Of a DNA stretch of 64,000 nt, positions 50,410 to 59,666 are shown in pieces (position 1 is the first letter of the stretch; each line of letters begins with the position of its first letter). Source of the stretch: Endoryza sp044226045 (GTDB lineage Bacteria > Bacteroidota > Bacteroidia > Chitinophagales > Chitinophagaceae). The DNA lies in contig JBGAHR010000001.1 in assembly GCA_044226045.1 (NCBI GenBank), positions 1 through 64,000 on the forward strand. The letters run 5' to 3'. Position numbers and translations under genes: made by a program. A model generated the notes under the pieces. The model did no database searches, had not been told where the DNA came from, and saw only the letters and a program-made list of their open reading frames with translations.

Positions 50410-51489
50410 ATGGCAAAACTAAATTTCGGCGGAACTGAAGAAAATGTGGTTACCCGCGACGAATTTCCACTCGCCAAAGCGCAAGAGGTATTAAAAAATG
50501 AAACGATAGCTGTTATTGGCTATGGCGTGCAGGGGCCGGGTCAGGCGCTTAACCAGCGCGATAATGGCATTAATGTAATCGTTGGACAGCGTAAAAATTC
50601 CAAGACCTGGGATAAGGCTGTACGGGATGGTTTTGTACCCGGTGAAACATTGTTTGAGATTGAAGAAGCGCTGCAGCGTGGTACCATCATTTGCTACCTG
50701 CTGAGCGATGCCGCACAGATACAATTATGGCCTACCGTGCAGAAATACCTGACTCCCGGAAAGGCACTGTACTTCTCTCATGGTTTCGGTATCACTTTTA
50801 ATGAACAAACCGGCATCATTCCTCCCAAAGATGTGGATGTATTCCTGGTTGCTCCGAAAGGATCGGGTACTTCCCTGCGTCGTATGTTCCTGCAGGGTCG
50901 TGGATTGAACAGTTCGTATGCCATCTACCAGGATGCAACCGGCAAGGCCCGTGATCGTGTGATTGCACTGGGTATTGCTGTTGGCAGCGGGTACCTGTTC
51001 GAAACAGATTTCAAGAAAGAGGTATACTCGGATCTTACCGGCGAAAGAGGTACGCTCATGGGCGCTATCCAGGGCATCTTTGCCGCACAGTACCAGGTAT
51101 TGCGCGATAAAGGGCATACACCTTCCGAAGCATTTAATGAAACAGTTGAAGAGCTGACACAGTCTTTGATGCCGCTGGTAGCAGAGAATGGTATGGATTG
51201 GATGTATGCCAACTGTTCGACCACTGCGCAGCGCGGTGCACTCGACTGGTGGAAGAAGTTCCGGGATGCCACGCTCCCTGTGTTTAAAGACCTTTATGAA
51301 AGCGTAGCCACCGGCAAGGAATCCCAGCGATCCATCGACTCCAACAGCCAGCCGGACTATCGTGAAAAACTCGAAGCCGAGTTGAAAGAACTTCGGGAAA
51401 GCGAAATGTGGCAGGCCGGTAAAACCGTCCGCTCGTTGCGCCCCGAAAACCAGCCGGCAAAAGGCGAGAAGAAAAAGGAATTGGCATAA
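50410..51489 (+). CDS. ilvC: Ketol-acid reductoisomerase
   Basis: A 359-aa NAD(P)H-dependent enzyme converting acetolactate to dihydroxyisovalerate. The Rossmann motif is AVIGYGVQGPG (about residues 34-44). The cofactor-specificity loop begins VGQRKNSKTW. Catalytic acids lie in SDLTGERGTLMG and NETVEELTQSLMPL. The N-terminus (LNFGGTEENV), the loop, and the C-terminal SQPDYREKLEAEL ... RSLRPENQ block resemble fungal mitochondrial Ilv5 more than E. coli IlvC. It ends in a Lys-rich KGEKKKELA. The following ilvA is separated by a 12-bp hairpin. Confidence 0.96.
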   Translation: MAKLNFGGTEENVVTRDEFPLAKAQEVLKNETIAVIGYGVQGPGQALNQRDNGINVIVGQRKNSKTWDKAVRDGFVPGETLFEIEEALQRGTIICYLLSDAAQIQLWPTVQKYLTPGKALYFSHGFGITFNEQTGIIPPKDVDVFLVAPKGSGTSLRRMFLQGRGLNSSYAIYQDATGKARDRVIALGIAVGSGYLFETDFKKEVYSDLTGERGTLMGAIQGIFAAQYQVLRDKGHTPSEAFNETVEELTQSLMPLVAENGMDWMYANCSTTAQRGALDWWKKFRDATLPVFKDLYESVATGKESQRSIDSNSQPDYREKLEAELKELRESEMWQAGKTVRSLRPENQPAKGEKKKELA

Positions 51490-51501
51490 GCGATTATACA
51501 T

Positions 51502-51560
51502 AGCCGTTTATCGATTGTTCCGGGTTCCTTGCGGGATGGGGCCTCCGATAAACGGCTTTT
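51502..51560 (+). terminator. 12-bp hairpin between ilvC and ilvA
   Basis: AGCCGTTTATCG (51502-51513) pairs perfectly with CGATAAACGGCT (51546-51557), followed by TTTAT. The 32-nt loop is GC-rich. It probably reduces read-through into ilvA. Confidence 0.7.
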
Positions 51561-51575
51561 ATCAATTTACAGTGT

Positions 51576-52829
51576 ATGAGTACGGGCACGACGAAAACAC
51601 AACTTGAGTTTCACAAGGCAGCGATGCGTTTGAAGAAGGTAGTTACCAAAACACCGCTTCAGTTTAATGCGAACCTGTCGAGGAAATACCAGTGTAATGT
51701 TTATTTGAAAAGAGAAGACCTGCAGGTGGTCCGCAGCTACAAACTCCGGGGCGCTTACAATATGATGAGCACGCTGCCGGCGGAACAACTGGCCAAAGGA
51801 GTGGTGTGCGCCAGCGCGGGAAACCATGCGCAGGGATTCGCTTTCAGCTGCAAGAAACTGAATGTAAAAGGGGTGGTGTTCATGCCCATTATTACACCGA
51901 ACCAGAAAGTGCGCCAGACAGAAATGCATGGCGAAAACAATATTGAAATCAAACTGGTTGGCGACACATTTGATGATTGCGCCATCGCAGCCAAAAAGTT
52001 TACGGAAGAAAATGGAATGACGTTCATTCCGCCTTTCGATGACTACCGGATCATTGAAGGACAGGGAACGGTTGGTGTAGAAATCCTGGAAGAGCTTTCG
52101 GATATCGACTACCTCTTTGTTCCCATTGGTGGTGGAGGACTTTCTGCCGGGGTGGGCAGCTATTTCAAGACTTATTCGCCCCGAACAAAAGTGATCGGGC
52201 TTGAACCTGAAGGAGCGCCTTCCATGACCGAAGCCCTCAAGGCCGGGCACCCGGTCACCTTACCGGAAATCGACCGGTTTGTTGACGGTGCTGCTGTTAA
52301 ACGCATCGGTGATCTTACCTTCTCAATTTGTAAGGAGGTATTGGACGATATGCGCCTCGTACCGGAAGGAAAGGTTTGTTCTGTGATCCTGAAACTGTAT
52401 AACGAGGATGCTATCGTAGTGGAACCGGCGGGTGCGCTTTCCATCGCCGCGCTCGACGATCTTGCCCATGATATCAAAGGTAAAACGGTGGTCTGCATTG
52501 TCAGTGGAAGTAACAATGATATAGACAGGATGCCGGAAATAAAGGAGCGCAGCCTGCAATATGAAGGATTGAAGCATTACTTCCTGATCCGTTTTGCACA
52601 GAGACCAGGAGCCTTGAAGGAATTTGTGAATCATGTACTCGGGCCTACTGATGATATCACCCGGTTTGAATACATGCAGAAGACCAATAAGGAAACGGGT
52701 CCGGCATTGATCGGAGTGGAATTAAAAAGCAGGGAAGATTATGATCAGTTATTGGAAAACATGAAGAAATACCAGATCAACTACACGGAATTGAATAAGA
52801 ACGACACGCTCTTCTCTTACCTGGTTTAA
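51576..52829 (+). CDS. ilvA: Threonine ammonia-lyase (threonine deaminase)
   Basis: A 417-aa PLP fold-type II enzyme forming 2-ketobutyrate for isoleucine synthesis. The PLP Lys is in RSYKLRGA (about residue 56), the phosphate loop is PIGGGGLSAG, and CASAGNHAQGFA is the asparagine loop. The C-terminal ~85 residues form a single ACT-like regulatory domain (HYFLIRFAQRPGALKEFVNHVLGP), shorter than the two-domain E. coli enzyme and similar to the 410-420 aa type. Last gene of the ilv operon. Confidence 0.95.
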   Translation: MSTGTTKTQLEFHKAAMRLKKVVTKTPLQFNANLSRKYQCNVYLKREDLQVVRSYKLRGAYNMMSTLPAEQLAKGVVCASAGNHAQGFAFSCKKLNVKGVVFMPIITPNQKVRQTEMHGENNIEIKLVGDTFDDCAIAAKKFTEENGMTFIPPFDDYRIIEGQGTVGVEILEELSDIDYLFVPIGGGGLSAGVGSYFKTYSPRTKVIGLEPEGAPSMTEALKAGHPVTLPEIDRFVDGAAVKRIGDLTFSICKEVLDDMRLVPEGKVCSVILKLYNEDAIVVEPAGALSIAALDDLAHDIKGKTVVCIVSGSNNDIDRMPEIKERSLQYEGLKHYFLIRFAQRPGALKEFVNHVLGPTDDITRFEYMQKTNKETGPALIGVELKSREDYDQLLENMKKYQINYTELNKNDTLFSYLV

Positions 52830-52853
52830 TACCTGAAAAAAACAACCGGGATA

Positions 52854-53990
52854 TTAGTGTTCGCAAACCACTTGCGACAACTTCTGCGCTACTAAACCGG
52901 CCGCTTTTGCGTTGGGGTGCCCATCTCCCTTAATAAAGAAATCGGGGTTATTGATATCGAAAATGGAGGAGGCGCGTATAACGATCACTCCTTCCTTAGC
53001 CAGGGAATTGATGGATTCTTCAATAAGTGATTTATTCAACACCTGGCTGTCATCCGTCTCTTTCCATTTGTATTTGTCCCAATACAACAAAACCAGTTTG
53101 TCTCCCCGGCCCGTCATGGACTCTTCCATTTTTTTCATCATCCAGAATACACGAGTATAGTCGGACGGCTGTAAGGAACGGGCTGCCCGCGAAGCAACAA
53201 CGGAAGTTTCGATATCAGTGATGAAGGTAAATGAATTGAATAACGATAAGTAGCGTGTATACTTATGCATTTTAGCAAATCCAGAATAGCCTGAAGCTTT
53301 TCCTTTCAACACCAGCGAATCGGATTGCCAGTCGAAAAAAGGATCGTTGATATTCCAGGGGTATACGCACTTCGCCCGAAGGATATGGTCGGGGATAAAA
53401 GAGTATATAAACACTCTTTTTTTATGATCGTTTGCCTGCAGGTATTTGTTCAGGTAGATATTATAAGCCTGGTGGGTTCCGAAGCCGGAGAAGCCATAGT
53501 TCAAGGAGGAGAGATGACACAGTTCGCCGGTTTTGAAGGCAAATGTTTCCTGGTCATGAATTCCTTCTCCATAAGTAATGCTGCAACCGAGAAAAACCAG
53601 TTCTGCCGAATCGTTTCCCGGGGCATGGTATCCGATCCGGTGATTCATGTGAATGTTATTGGAACCACTATCGGGAATGAGTGTATAGGTGGTGTTGAAA
53701 ATCACATCTCCATTCCGTGCCTCTTTGGTAACATTCATTTCTCCCGCATCGGCAATCATGAAACCGGTCAGGGGGTGACTGGCATAGGCTCCGAAATTTT
53801 TGTTGCTTTTAATGGTAGTTGCATTCTTTTTCAGCAGAAATCGCCAGGCAGTTTCGATGACAACGAGCGTGACAAAAATGGAGAGTATAACAACGAAAAA
53901 GCTGTGTAATCCCTTTTTCTTTTTTACCAGGCGTGTAGCCAGCCAAAGCAACAGGGCCGCACCCAGCAAGAAGAAGAATTTAACGTCCAT
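52854..53990 (-). CDS. Membrane-anchored SGNH/GDSL-type hydrolase
   Basis: 378 aa with two N-terminal hydrophobic segments (about residues 5-18 and 30-50), then a periplasmic domain. The SGNH signatures are: block I VFLGCSITYGEG (Ser about residue 138), block III Gly in GFSGFGTHQ, and block V DGHPNAKAAG with Asp and His. Enzymes of this type deacetylate or acylate surface glycans; the substrate cannot be named here. Monocistronic, convergent with ilvA. Confidence 0.8.
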   Translation of the reverse strand: MDVKFFFLLGAALLLWLATRLVKKKKGLHSFFVVILSIFVTLVVIETAWRFLLKKNATTIKSNKNFGAYASHPLTGFMIADAGEMNVTKEARNGDVIFNTTYTLIPDSGSNNIHMNHRIGYHAPGNDSAELVFLGCSITYGEGIHDQETFAFKTGELCHLSSLNYGFSGFGTHQAYNIYLNKYLQANDHKKRVFIYSFIPDHILRAKCVYPWNINDPFFDWQSDSLVLKGKASGYSGFAKMHKYTRYLSLFNSFTFITDIETSVVASRAARSLQPSDYTRVFWMMKKMEESMTGRGDKLVLLYWDKYKWKETDDSQVLNKSLIEESINSLAKEGVIVIRASSIFDINNPDFFIKGDGHPNAKAAGLVAQKLSQVVCEH

Positions 53991-54054
53991 TCAAAGGTTT
54001 TGAGGCTGTAAGATTAATCAAAAAAGGGCATAGATACAAGCGTATCATATTGAT

Positions 54055-54780
54055 TTAGCGTCTGAGTTTGGTGAGCTGCTGGAGTAGCGCCCGCATGTCT
54101 TTTGGCAGGGGCGCTTCCAGGGAAACCTGTTCGCCGGAAGGGAGTTTGAAGGTCAGTTTCCAGGCATGCAGTCCCAGTCTGCCCAGGATCGGTCTTTCCT
54201 CTTCTTCATTTTTGGAAAGGTGGTAGTTGCGCTTGAATGCCGACAGTTTGAGTGGGGTGGGATCACCATATAGCTCATCACAGACTATCGGATGTCCTTC
54301 ATTTTTCATGTGCACCCTGATCTGGTGCGTGCGGCCGGTATGAATTCTGAATTCCACCAACGAAAGTTTGCCCCATTCTTCCTTAACCTCGTAATCGGTT
54401 ACCGAAGGCTTTCCTTTCTGGTGAACAATCATGGTTCCTTTTTTGAAAGGGTGTTCCATGATCGGCGCATCTATGGTTTTCTTTTTTTCTGGCAGTGTTC
54501 CTGTTACTATTCCGAGGTAGTATTTTTCGATATTCCTTGTTTCGAAGAGCTCTGAAAGATACTTGTGTGTTTCTTCATCTCTGGCAAAAAGGATCACGCC
54601 GCTGGTTTCGCGATCGAGCCGATGTACGGTAAAGATCTTCCCGAATTTTTCCTGCAGAATCTGTTTGAGCGATGGTTCCTTTCCTTCCCTGTCGGGGATA
54701 CTGAGTAATCCCGCCGGTTTATTGATGGCAATTACCTGATCATTCTCAAAAAGAATATCCAATGCGAACTTGTGACTCAT
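54055..54780 (-). CDS. RluA-family RNA pseudouridine synthase
   Basis: A 241-aa enzyme isomerising uridine in rRNA or tRNA. The catalytic Asp is in VHRLDRETSGVILFA (about residues 54-68), and the IHTGRTHQIRVHMKNEGHPIVCDELYG block is diagnostic of the RluA/RluD family. No S4 domain is present at the N-terminus, so it is the short RluA/RluE-like type. It lies 9 nt downstream of a second pseudouridine synthase gene; the two are probably cotranscribed. The target site is unknown. Confidence 0.92.
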   Translation of the reverse strand: MSHKFALDILFENDQVIAINKPAGLLSIPDREGKEPSLKQILQEKFGKIFTVHRLDRETSGVILFARDEETHKYLSELFETRNIEKYYLGIVTGTLPEKKKTIDAPIMEHPFKKGTMIVHQKGKPSVTDYEVKEEWGKLSLVEFRIHTGRTHQIRVHMKNEGHPIVCDELYGDPTPLKLSAFKRNYHLSKNEEEERPILGRLGLHAWKLTFKLPSGEQVSLEAPLPKDMRALLQQLTKLRR

Positions 54781-54789
54781 GTAAACGTA

Positions 54790-55848
54790 TTATTTCCTGA
54801 CGTAGGAAGCGTTGAGGAATTTTAACAACCGTACTTCTTTTTCACTTAAGAAACGCCATTTACCCCGATCCACATTTTTCTTGGTAAGATTGGCGTACAT
54901 CACGCGGTCGAGGTTTCTTACATCATACCCCATGTGTTCAAAAATGCGGCGTACAATTCGGTTACGGCCACTGTGAATTTCGATCCCAATGATATGTTTG
55001 TTTTTCGCATCCGGGAAAGCGATTGCATCGGGGCGAATGAAACCGTCTTCCAGGGTGACGCCGGCAGCGATGGTATCCATATCTTTTTTGGACAGTTGCC
55101 GGTCGAGGGTGACCTCGTATATTTTTTTGATCTCGTAACTGGGGTGAGAGAGTTTCTGGGCCAGTTCACCATCATTTGTCAACAGCAACACGCCGGTGGT
55201 GTTTCGGTCGAGTCTTCCTATCGGGTACACTCTTTCTGTAGTGGCATTCTTTACAATATCCAGCACCGTTTTTCTTCCCTGCGGATCTTCGGTTGTGGTG
55301 ATGAAGTCTTTTGGCTTGTTCAATAAAATATAAACCAGGTTTCTCTGGGGAGAAATCTTCTTCCCATTCACTTTTACTTCGTCTTTGGAGGACACTTTGA
55401 ATCCTGGTTCAACAACAGCTTTGTTGTTAACGGTAACCTTTCCTGTTTTTACCAGATCAGCGGCATCCCTTCTTGAGCAAATACCGGCATGTGCGATGTA
55501 TTTATTCAGCGGCATGACAGAATGGTCGGGCTTGGGAGTTGTTTTTCCCTGGGCTGTATCTGCCGGAGCATTCAACGGTTCGCCTTTGCCTTTCTTTTTG
55601 ATGATGGCCGGAGCCGATTGGGAAGCAGCCGGTCTTGATTCCTGCCTGTTGCGGGGAGCGGGTGCCTGACCTCTTTCAGAAGCCAGTGCCGAAGGGCGTG
55701 CACGCATGGCCTGTTTTTCTGCTTTCTTCTTGTCAAAATAGGCCTTTGTTTCCTGCCTTATTTTTTTCTTTTCCTGGCGGATGCGTTCTTTCTTTTTCGC
55801 ACCGCTTTCTTTTTGCTCAATAAATTTCTGGAAGGGTTTGTGTGCCAT
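54790..55848 (-). CDS. RsuA/RluB-family pseudouridine synthase with Lys-rich N-terminal extension
   Basis: 352 aa. Residues 1 to about 110 are low complexity and rich in Lys, Arg, Ala and Gln (KKKERIRQEKKKIRQETKAYFDKKKAEKQ), predicted disordered or coiled. The S4 domain follows (PLNKYIAHAGICSRRDAADLVKTGKVTVNN), then the catalytic domain with GRLDRNTTGVLLLTNDG. The core is like RluB, which modifies 23S rRNA. The extension may help RNA binding. First gene of the two-gene pseudouridine synthase unit. Confidence 0.9.
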   Translation of the reverse strand: MAHKPFQKFIEQKESGAKKKERIRQEKKKIRQETKAYFDKKKAEKQAMRARPSALASERGQAPAPRNRQESRPAASQSAPAIIKKKGKGEPLNAPADTAQGKTTPKPDHSVMPLNKYIAHAGICSRRDAADLVKTGKVTVNNKAVVEPGFKVSSKDEVKVNGKKISPQRNLVYILLNKPKDFITTTEDPQGRKTVLDIVKNATTERVYPIGRLDRNTTGVLLLTNDGELAQKLSHPSYEIKKIYEVTLDRQLSKKDMDTIAAGVTLEDGFIRPDAIAFPDAKNKHIIGIEIHSGRNRIVRRIFEHMGYDVRNLDRVMYANLTKKNVDRGKWRFLSEKEVRLLKFLNASYVRK

Positions 55849-55911
55849 GGGTTTGCTGTTTTACAACAGGAATAAATAATTGTTATATCAGGTATGGATC
55901 AACTGGAATGA

Positions 55912-56958
55912 TCACATTGTTTTGTTGGCCAACTGGCCGCAGGCGGCATCGATATCTTTTCCCCGGCTTCTTCTCAACCTGGCATTCACCCTGTTTTTTT
56001 CAAGATGCTTCATGAAAGCTTCCACCACGGGTTCATCCGGCTTGGTGAAGTTCGCGTTTTCAATCGGGTTGTACTCGATAATATTAACCAGGTCGGCCGG
56101 TACCTGCCGGTAAATTTTTACCAGTTCGTCAGCGTCTTTGAGGCTGTCGTTGAAATTTTTGAACAGGATATATTCAAAAGTGATCTCGTTGCCTGTTTGT
56201 TTATAAAAATAGTTCAACGCATCTATCAATGCCTTGATATTGTTCGTATCGTTGATGGGCATGATCTCATGCCTTTTCGCATCATTGGCTGCATGGAGAG
56301 AAAGAGCCAGCTTGAATTTTACGTTGTCATCTCCCAATTGCCTGATTTGTTTGGCTACCCCTGCAGTGGATACCGTAATGCGGCGGGGGCTCATGCCCAA
56401 TCCATCCGGTGAACTGATCTTTTCGATCGCTTTCATCACGTTTTTATAGTTCAGGAGCGGTTCGCCCATACCCATAAAAACGATATTGGTCAGCTTCTTT
56501 TCGTATACTCTTTCGCTTTGCTGATTGATCAGCACTACTTCATCGTAGATCTCGTCAAAATGAAGGTTGCGTTCCCTTTCCATATACCCGGTAGCGCAGA
56601 ATTTGCAGCTGAGGGAACAGCCAATTTGAGAAGACACGCAGGCTGTTTTTCGTTCATCCGTAGGGATCAGCACACCCTCCACGAGTTGGCCATCGTGCGT
56701 GCGGAAACGTGATTTGATGGTTCCATCGGCGCTGTATTGTGTCGCATCAATGGATAGTGCGGGAAGGGTAAAGTTTTCACCCAGTTTTTGGCGGAGATCC
56801 TTGCTCAGGTTGGTCATATCTGCGAAGCTGTGAGCATGCTTCTGCCACAGCCATTCGTAAACCTGGGTGGCCCTGAATTTCTTTTCTCCCAGGGACTCGA
56901 AATACTGCACCAGTTCTTCCAGCGACAGGTCCCTGATATTATTACCCTTTCTTAACAT
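55912..56958 (-). CDS. rlmN: Dual-specificity 23S rRNA/tRNA methyltransferase RlmN
   Basis: A radical-SAM enzyme making 2-methyladenosine at 23S A2503 and tRNA A37. The start at 56958 (MLRKGNNIRDLSLEELVQYFESLGEKKFRA) fits the family at 348 aa; an upstream in-frame ATG at 57000 lies beyond the promoter element. The 4Fe-4S motif is CSLSCKFCATG, SAM and substrate motifs include FMGMGEPLLNYKNV, and the methyl-carrying C-terminal Cys is in DIDAACGQLANK. The ATG is only 5 nt from the -7 element, implying a leaderless or near-leaderless mRNA. Confidence 0.95.
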   Translation of the reverse strand: MLRKGNNIRDLSLEELVQYFESLGEKKFRATQVYEWLWQKHAHSFADMTNLSKDLRQKLGENFTLPALSIDATQYSADGTIKSRFRTHDGQLVEGVLIPTDERKTACVSSQIGCSLSCKFCATGYMERERNLHFDEIYDEVVLINQQSERVYEKKLTNIVFMGMGEPLLNYKNVMKAIEKISSPDGLGMSPRRITVSTAGVAKQIRQLGDDNVKFKLALSLHAANDAKRHEIMPINDTNNIKALIDALNYFYKQTGNEITFEYILFKNFNDSLKDADELVKIYRQVPADLVNIIEYNPIENANFTKPDEPVVEAFMKHLEKNRVNARLRRSRGKDIDAACGQLANKTM

Positions 56959-56962
56959 GGCG

Positions 56963-56970
56963 CAAAGATA
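56963..56970 (-). promoter_or_regulatory. -7 promoter element abutting rlmN
   Basis: Read on the minus strand: TATCTTTG, then GCGCC and ATG. It is a perfect TAnnTTTG, 4 nt before the start codon. The transcription start would fall at or next to the ATG. Confidence 0.6.
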
Positions 56971-57028
56971 GTTCAATAGCCCCGAAAGGCCACGATACAT
57001 TTAAGGGTCCTTACGTGAAAGAGGGTAA

Positions 57029-58222
57029 TCAGAGATACTTTAACCACCATTGGTGATGGGTGGATTTGTACCGGTTGTACCAGGCGCAAATCGGGTATAA
57101 GAGTATGATCACCAGGGCCCAGATGGCATAAAGTGGTCCCAGGCCGACCCCAAATGACGGGGGTTTGAACAGGAAGGGGTTATTGGGTGTAACAATATCA
57201 TTAACCGTGAAGCCCTGTATGAAAAAGGCCACCACCACGATGAGGTGGATAAGGTACAAATGGGCGATGTAATAAAACATCGGCACTCTTCCGAACACAT
57301 TGAAGAACCTGCTCACCGCACCCATGGGTCTTTCCAGTTGAGAGAGCAGGATCAGCATCGGCCCGATTCCCATGGTGGCAAACAACAGCGATGGCGGGTA
57401 TTTGGTGGTATTCATGAATGAAAAGAAAGTATATAACGGACCCCTGGGTTGCGAAGACCAGGGAGAAGGATCGCCATAGATGTTGATGAACCGAAGCACT
57501 ACAAAAAACAATACTGTTCCGATACCGGTGTACAAAAGCCTTTTCTTGCGGATGGCGGGGTCAACCGAAGCGGCAAACCAATGACCGAGCGAGTAACCCA
57601 TCAGCATAATTCCCAGCCAGGGCAGGAAGGAATAAACGATCAGCACAATATGATCTTTGAAAGGACTGTAAGCCGAAAACTCCGAATAATACAAGGCATC
57701 CGTAAAGAAGTTGGCAGGAGGCTTTGGCAGGAAATTGAGAATGTTATGGCCGGCAAAGATCAGCAGGCCGATTCCAAAAATAACAGAAGGAGAAAGAAAG
57801 ACCAGTGCCGACAGACATATCATGCTAATACCGATCGCCCACATGACCTGTAGGATAATTACATTAAAGAGCGGATTGAATGTCCAGGCTAATGTAATTA
57901 CTGTGATTTCTATGATTACAATGAATAAGCCTCTTTTAAACAAGTAGCTGCTCAGTTCTTTCTTTGTTTTTCTTTGACCTACCAGGCAGGCCGACACGCC
58001 TGTCAGGAGTAAAAAAGTAGGAGCGCATAAATGGGTGATCCACCTGGTAAAAAACAACAGGGGGGTGGTAGTTGCCGGATTCGTTGGATTAAGTGTTAGA
58101 TCGGCAGCGGAGGAGACGCCGGGATTATAGAAATAATCGCGAACGTGATCGATCGCCATGATCACCATTACCAATCCTCTTACTATATCTATCGAATGAA
58201 GGCGTGATGTTTTAGCAGTCAT
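57029..58222 (-). CDS. DUF1624/heparan-alpha-glucosaminide acetyltransferase-like membrane protein
   Basis: 397 aa with about ten membrane helices. The first segment holds the family motif RLHSIDIVRGLVMVIMAIDHVRDYF, with the His and Asp pair typical of DUF1624/HGSNAT-like transmembrane acyltransferases. Next is FFTRWITHLCAPTFLLLTGVSACL, then FYIAH-type motif MFYYIAHLYLIH near residue 320. Such proteins move acyl groups from cytoplasmic acyl-CoA to extracytoplasmic glycans; the substrate here is unknown. It sits alone, 29 nt before the rlmN frame. Confidence 0.82.
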   Translation of the reverse strand: MTAKTSRLHSIDIVRGLVMVIMAIDHVRDYFYNPGVSSAADLTLNPTNPATTTPLLFFTRWITHLCAPTFLLLTGVSACLVGQRKTKKELSSYLFKRGLFIVIIEITVITLAWTFNPLFNVIILQVMWAIGISMICLSALVFLSPSVIFGIGLLIFAGHNILNFLPKPPANFFTDALYYSEFSAYSPFKDHIVLIVYSFLPWLGIMLMGYSLGHWFAASVDPAIRKKRLLYTGIGTVLFFVVLRFINIYGDPSPWSSQPRGPLYTFFSFMNTTKYPPSLLFATMGIGPMLILLSQLERPMGAVSRFFNVFGRVPMFYYIAHLYLIHLIVVVAFFIQGFTVNDIVTPNNPFLFKPPSFGVGLGPLYAIWALVIILLYPICAWYNRYKSTHHQWWLKYL

Positions 58223-58467
58223 GCAGGTTGATTGAAATGTAGGTAGGCTACTAAGGTAGGGAAACGGCCCAAAATAGCGGGATGGAATGAGTCAGCTTGT
58301 AACTTTGTTGAGTGGTTGACATAATCCGGGATACAACGCGATCGCTTTCTTACCAGGCCATCACCATTCAAACAGATTGGCAATGGAATATTTAAAATCC
58401 CTTTCATTATTTTGCACCCGTTTTCCTGAGACTCTTTTAGAGTCGATTTTACTTTCAACAAATAATT

Positions 58468-59664
58468 ATGACAAACGCCTATATCATAGATGCAGTCCGA
58501 ACGCCTATTGGGAAGTATGGTGGCACCTTAAGTTCGATCCGGCCCGATGACCTGCTGGCTCATATCATCAGGTCTTTGATGCACAGAAATGCCGGAATCA
58601 ATCCGGAGGCTATCGAAGATGTGATTGCCGGCGATGCCAACCAGGCAGGAGAGGACAATCGGAATGTGGCTCGTATGGCGGCCCTGCTGGCAGGACTTCC
58701 GGTGACCGTGGCAGGCAATACAGTCAACCGGCTATGTGCTTCCGGTTTGCAGGCCATCATGGATGCTGCCCGCGGCGTGATGTGCCAGGAAGGCGAAGTG
58801 TATATCGCCGGAGGCGTCGAGAGCATGACTAGAGCGCCTTTCGTGATGGCTAAATCTTCCTCACCCTGGAACCGGAACCCGGAAGTTTTTGATTCAACGA
58901 TAGGCTGGAGATTTATCAATAAGAAACTGTCGGAAAAATATTATCCCTATTCCATGGGAGAAACAGCGGAGAATGTAGCCCGTCAATGGAATATCAGCCG
59001 GCATGCGCAGGATGAGTTCGCCCTGGAAAGCCAGGAAAAATATTTCGCGGCGCTCGATAAGCAATTATGGAAGGATGAAATAGTACCCGTGGAGATACTG
59101 GGCGGAAAAGACGAGAAGATATTTTTCGAGAACGACGAACATCCCCGTCGCACTTCCATGGACAAACTGGCCAATCTGAAGCCCGCCTTTGCAAAGGACG
59201 GATCAGTTACCGCCGGCAACTCTTCCGGCATCAATGACGGAGCGGCCGGGTTAATCGTAGCCAGCCAGTCTGCTGTTGATAAATTCAATCTTCGCCCGAT
59301 GGCGAGGGTGGTTTCCATGGCGGTCGCCGGGGTGGATCCTTCCATTATGGGTATCGGCCCTGTATATGCGACAAAGAAGGCGCTTCAGCGGGCTGGGTTA
59401 TCAATAGACGATATCGGGCTGGTGGAACTGAATGAAGCTTTTGCTTCGCAGTCGATCGCCTGTATACATGATCTCGGACTTGATCTCGAGAAAGTGAATG
59501 TGAACGGAGGTTCTATCGCCATTGGTCATCCTTTGGGATGCAGCGGTGTACGAATTTCTGCCACTTTGCTGCATGAGATGCGCCGTCGCGGAGTCAGGTA
59601 CGGCTTGGCCACCATGTGCGTAGGAGTGGGGCAGGGCGCTGCGATCATCTATGAGCGTATCTAG
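58468..59664 (+). CDS. Acetyl-CoA C-acyltransferase, 3-oxoadipyl-CoA thiolase (PcaF/PaaJ)-like
   Basis: A 398-aa thiolase. The nucleophilic Cys is in NTVNRLCASGLQA (about residue 91), the second active-site residues are in NGGSIAIGHPLGCSG, and the general-base Cys is in LATMCVGVGQGAA. GDANQAGEDNRNVARMAALLAGLP and GWRFIN are features shared with PcaF/PaaJ-type 3-oxoadipyl-CoA thiolases. No aromatic-degradation genes are adjacent, so a general beta-oxidation or acetyl-CoA acetyltransferase role remains possible. The spacer upstream (58223-58467) has a TAACTTTG at 58300-58307 without a -33 partner. Confidence 0.92.
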   Translation: MTNAYIIDAVRTPIGKYGGTLSSIRPDDLLAHIIRSLMHRNAGINPEAIEDVIAGDANQAGEDNRNVARMAALLAGLPVTVAGNTVNRLCASGLQAIMDAARGVMCQEGEVYIAGGVESMTRAPFVMAKSSSPWNRNPEVFDSTIGWRFINKKLSEKYYPYSMGETAENVARQWNISRHAQDEFALESQEKYFAALDKQLWKDEIVPVEILGGKDEKIFFENDEHPRRTSMDKLANLKPAFAKDGSVTAGNSSGINDGAAGLIVASQSAVDKFNLRPMARVVSMAVAGVDPSIMGIGPVYATKKALQRAGLSIDDIGLVELNEAFASQSIACIHDLGLDLEKVNVNGGSIAIGHPLGCSGVRISATLLHEMRRRGVRYGLATMCVGVGQGAAIIYERI

Positions 59665-59666
59665 TG

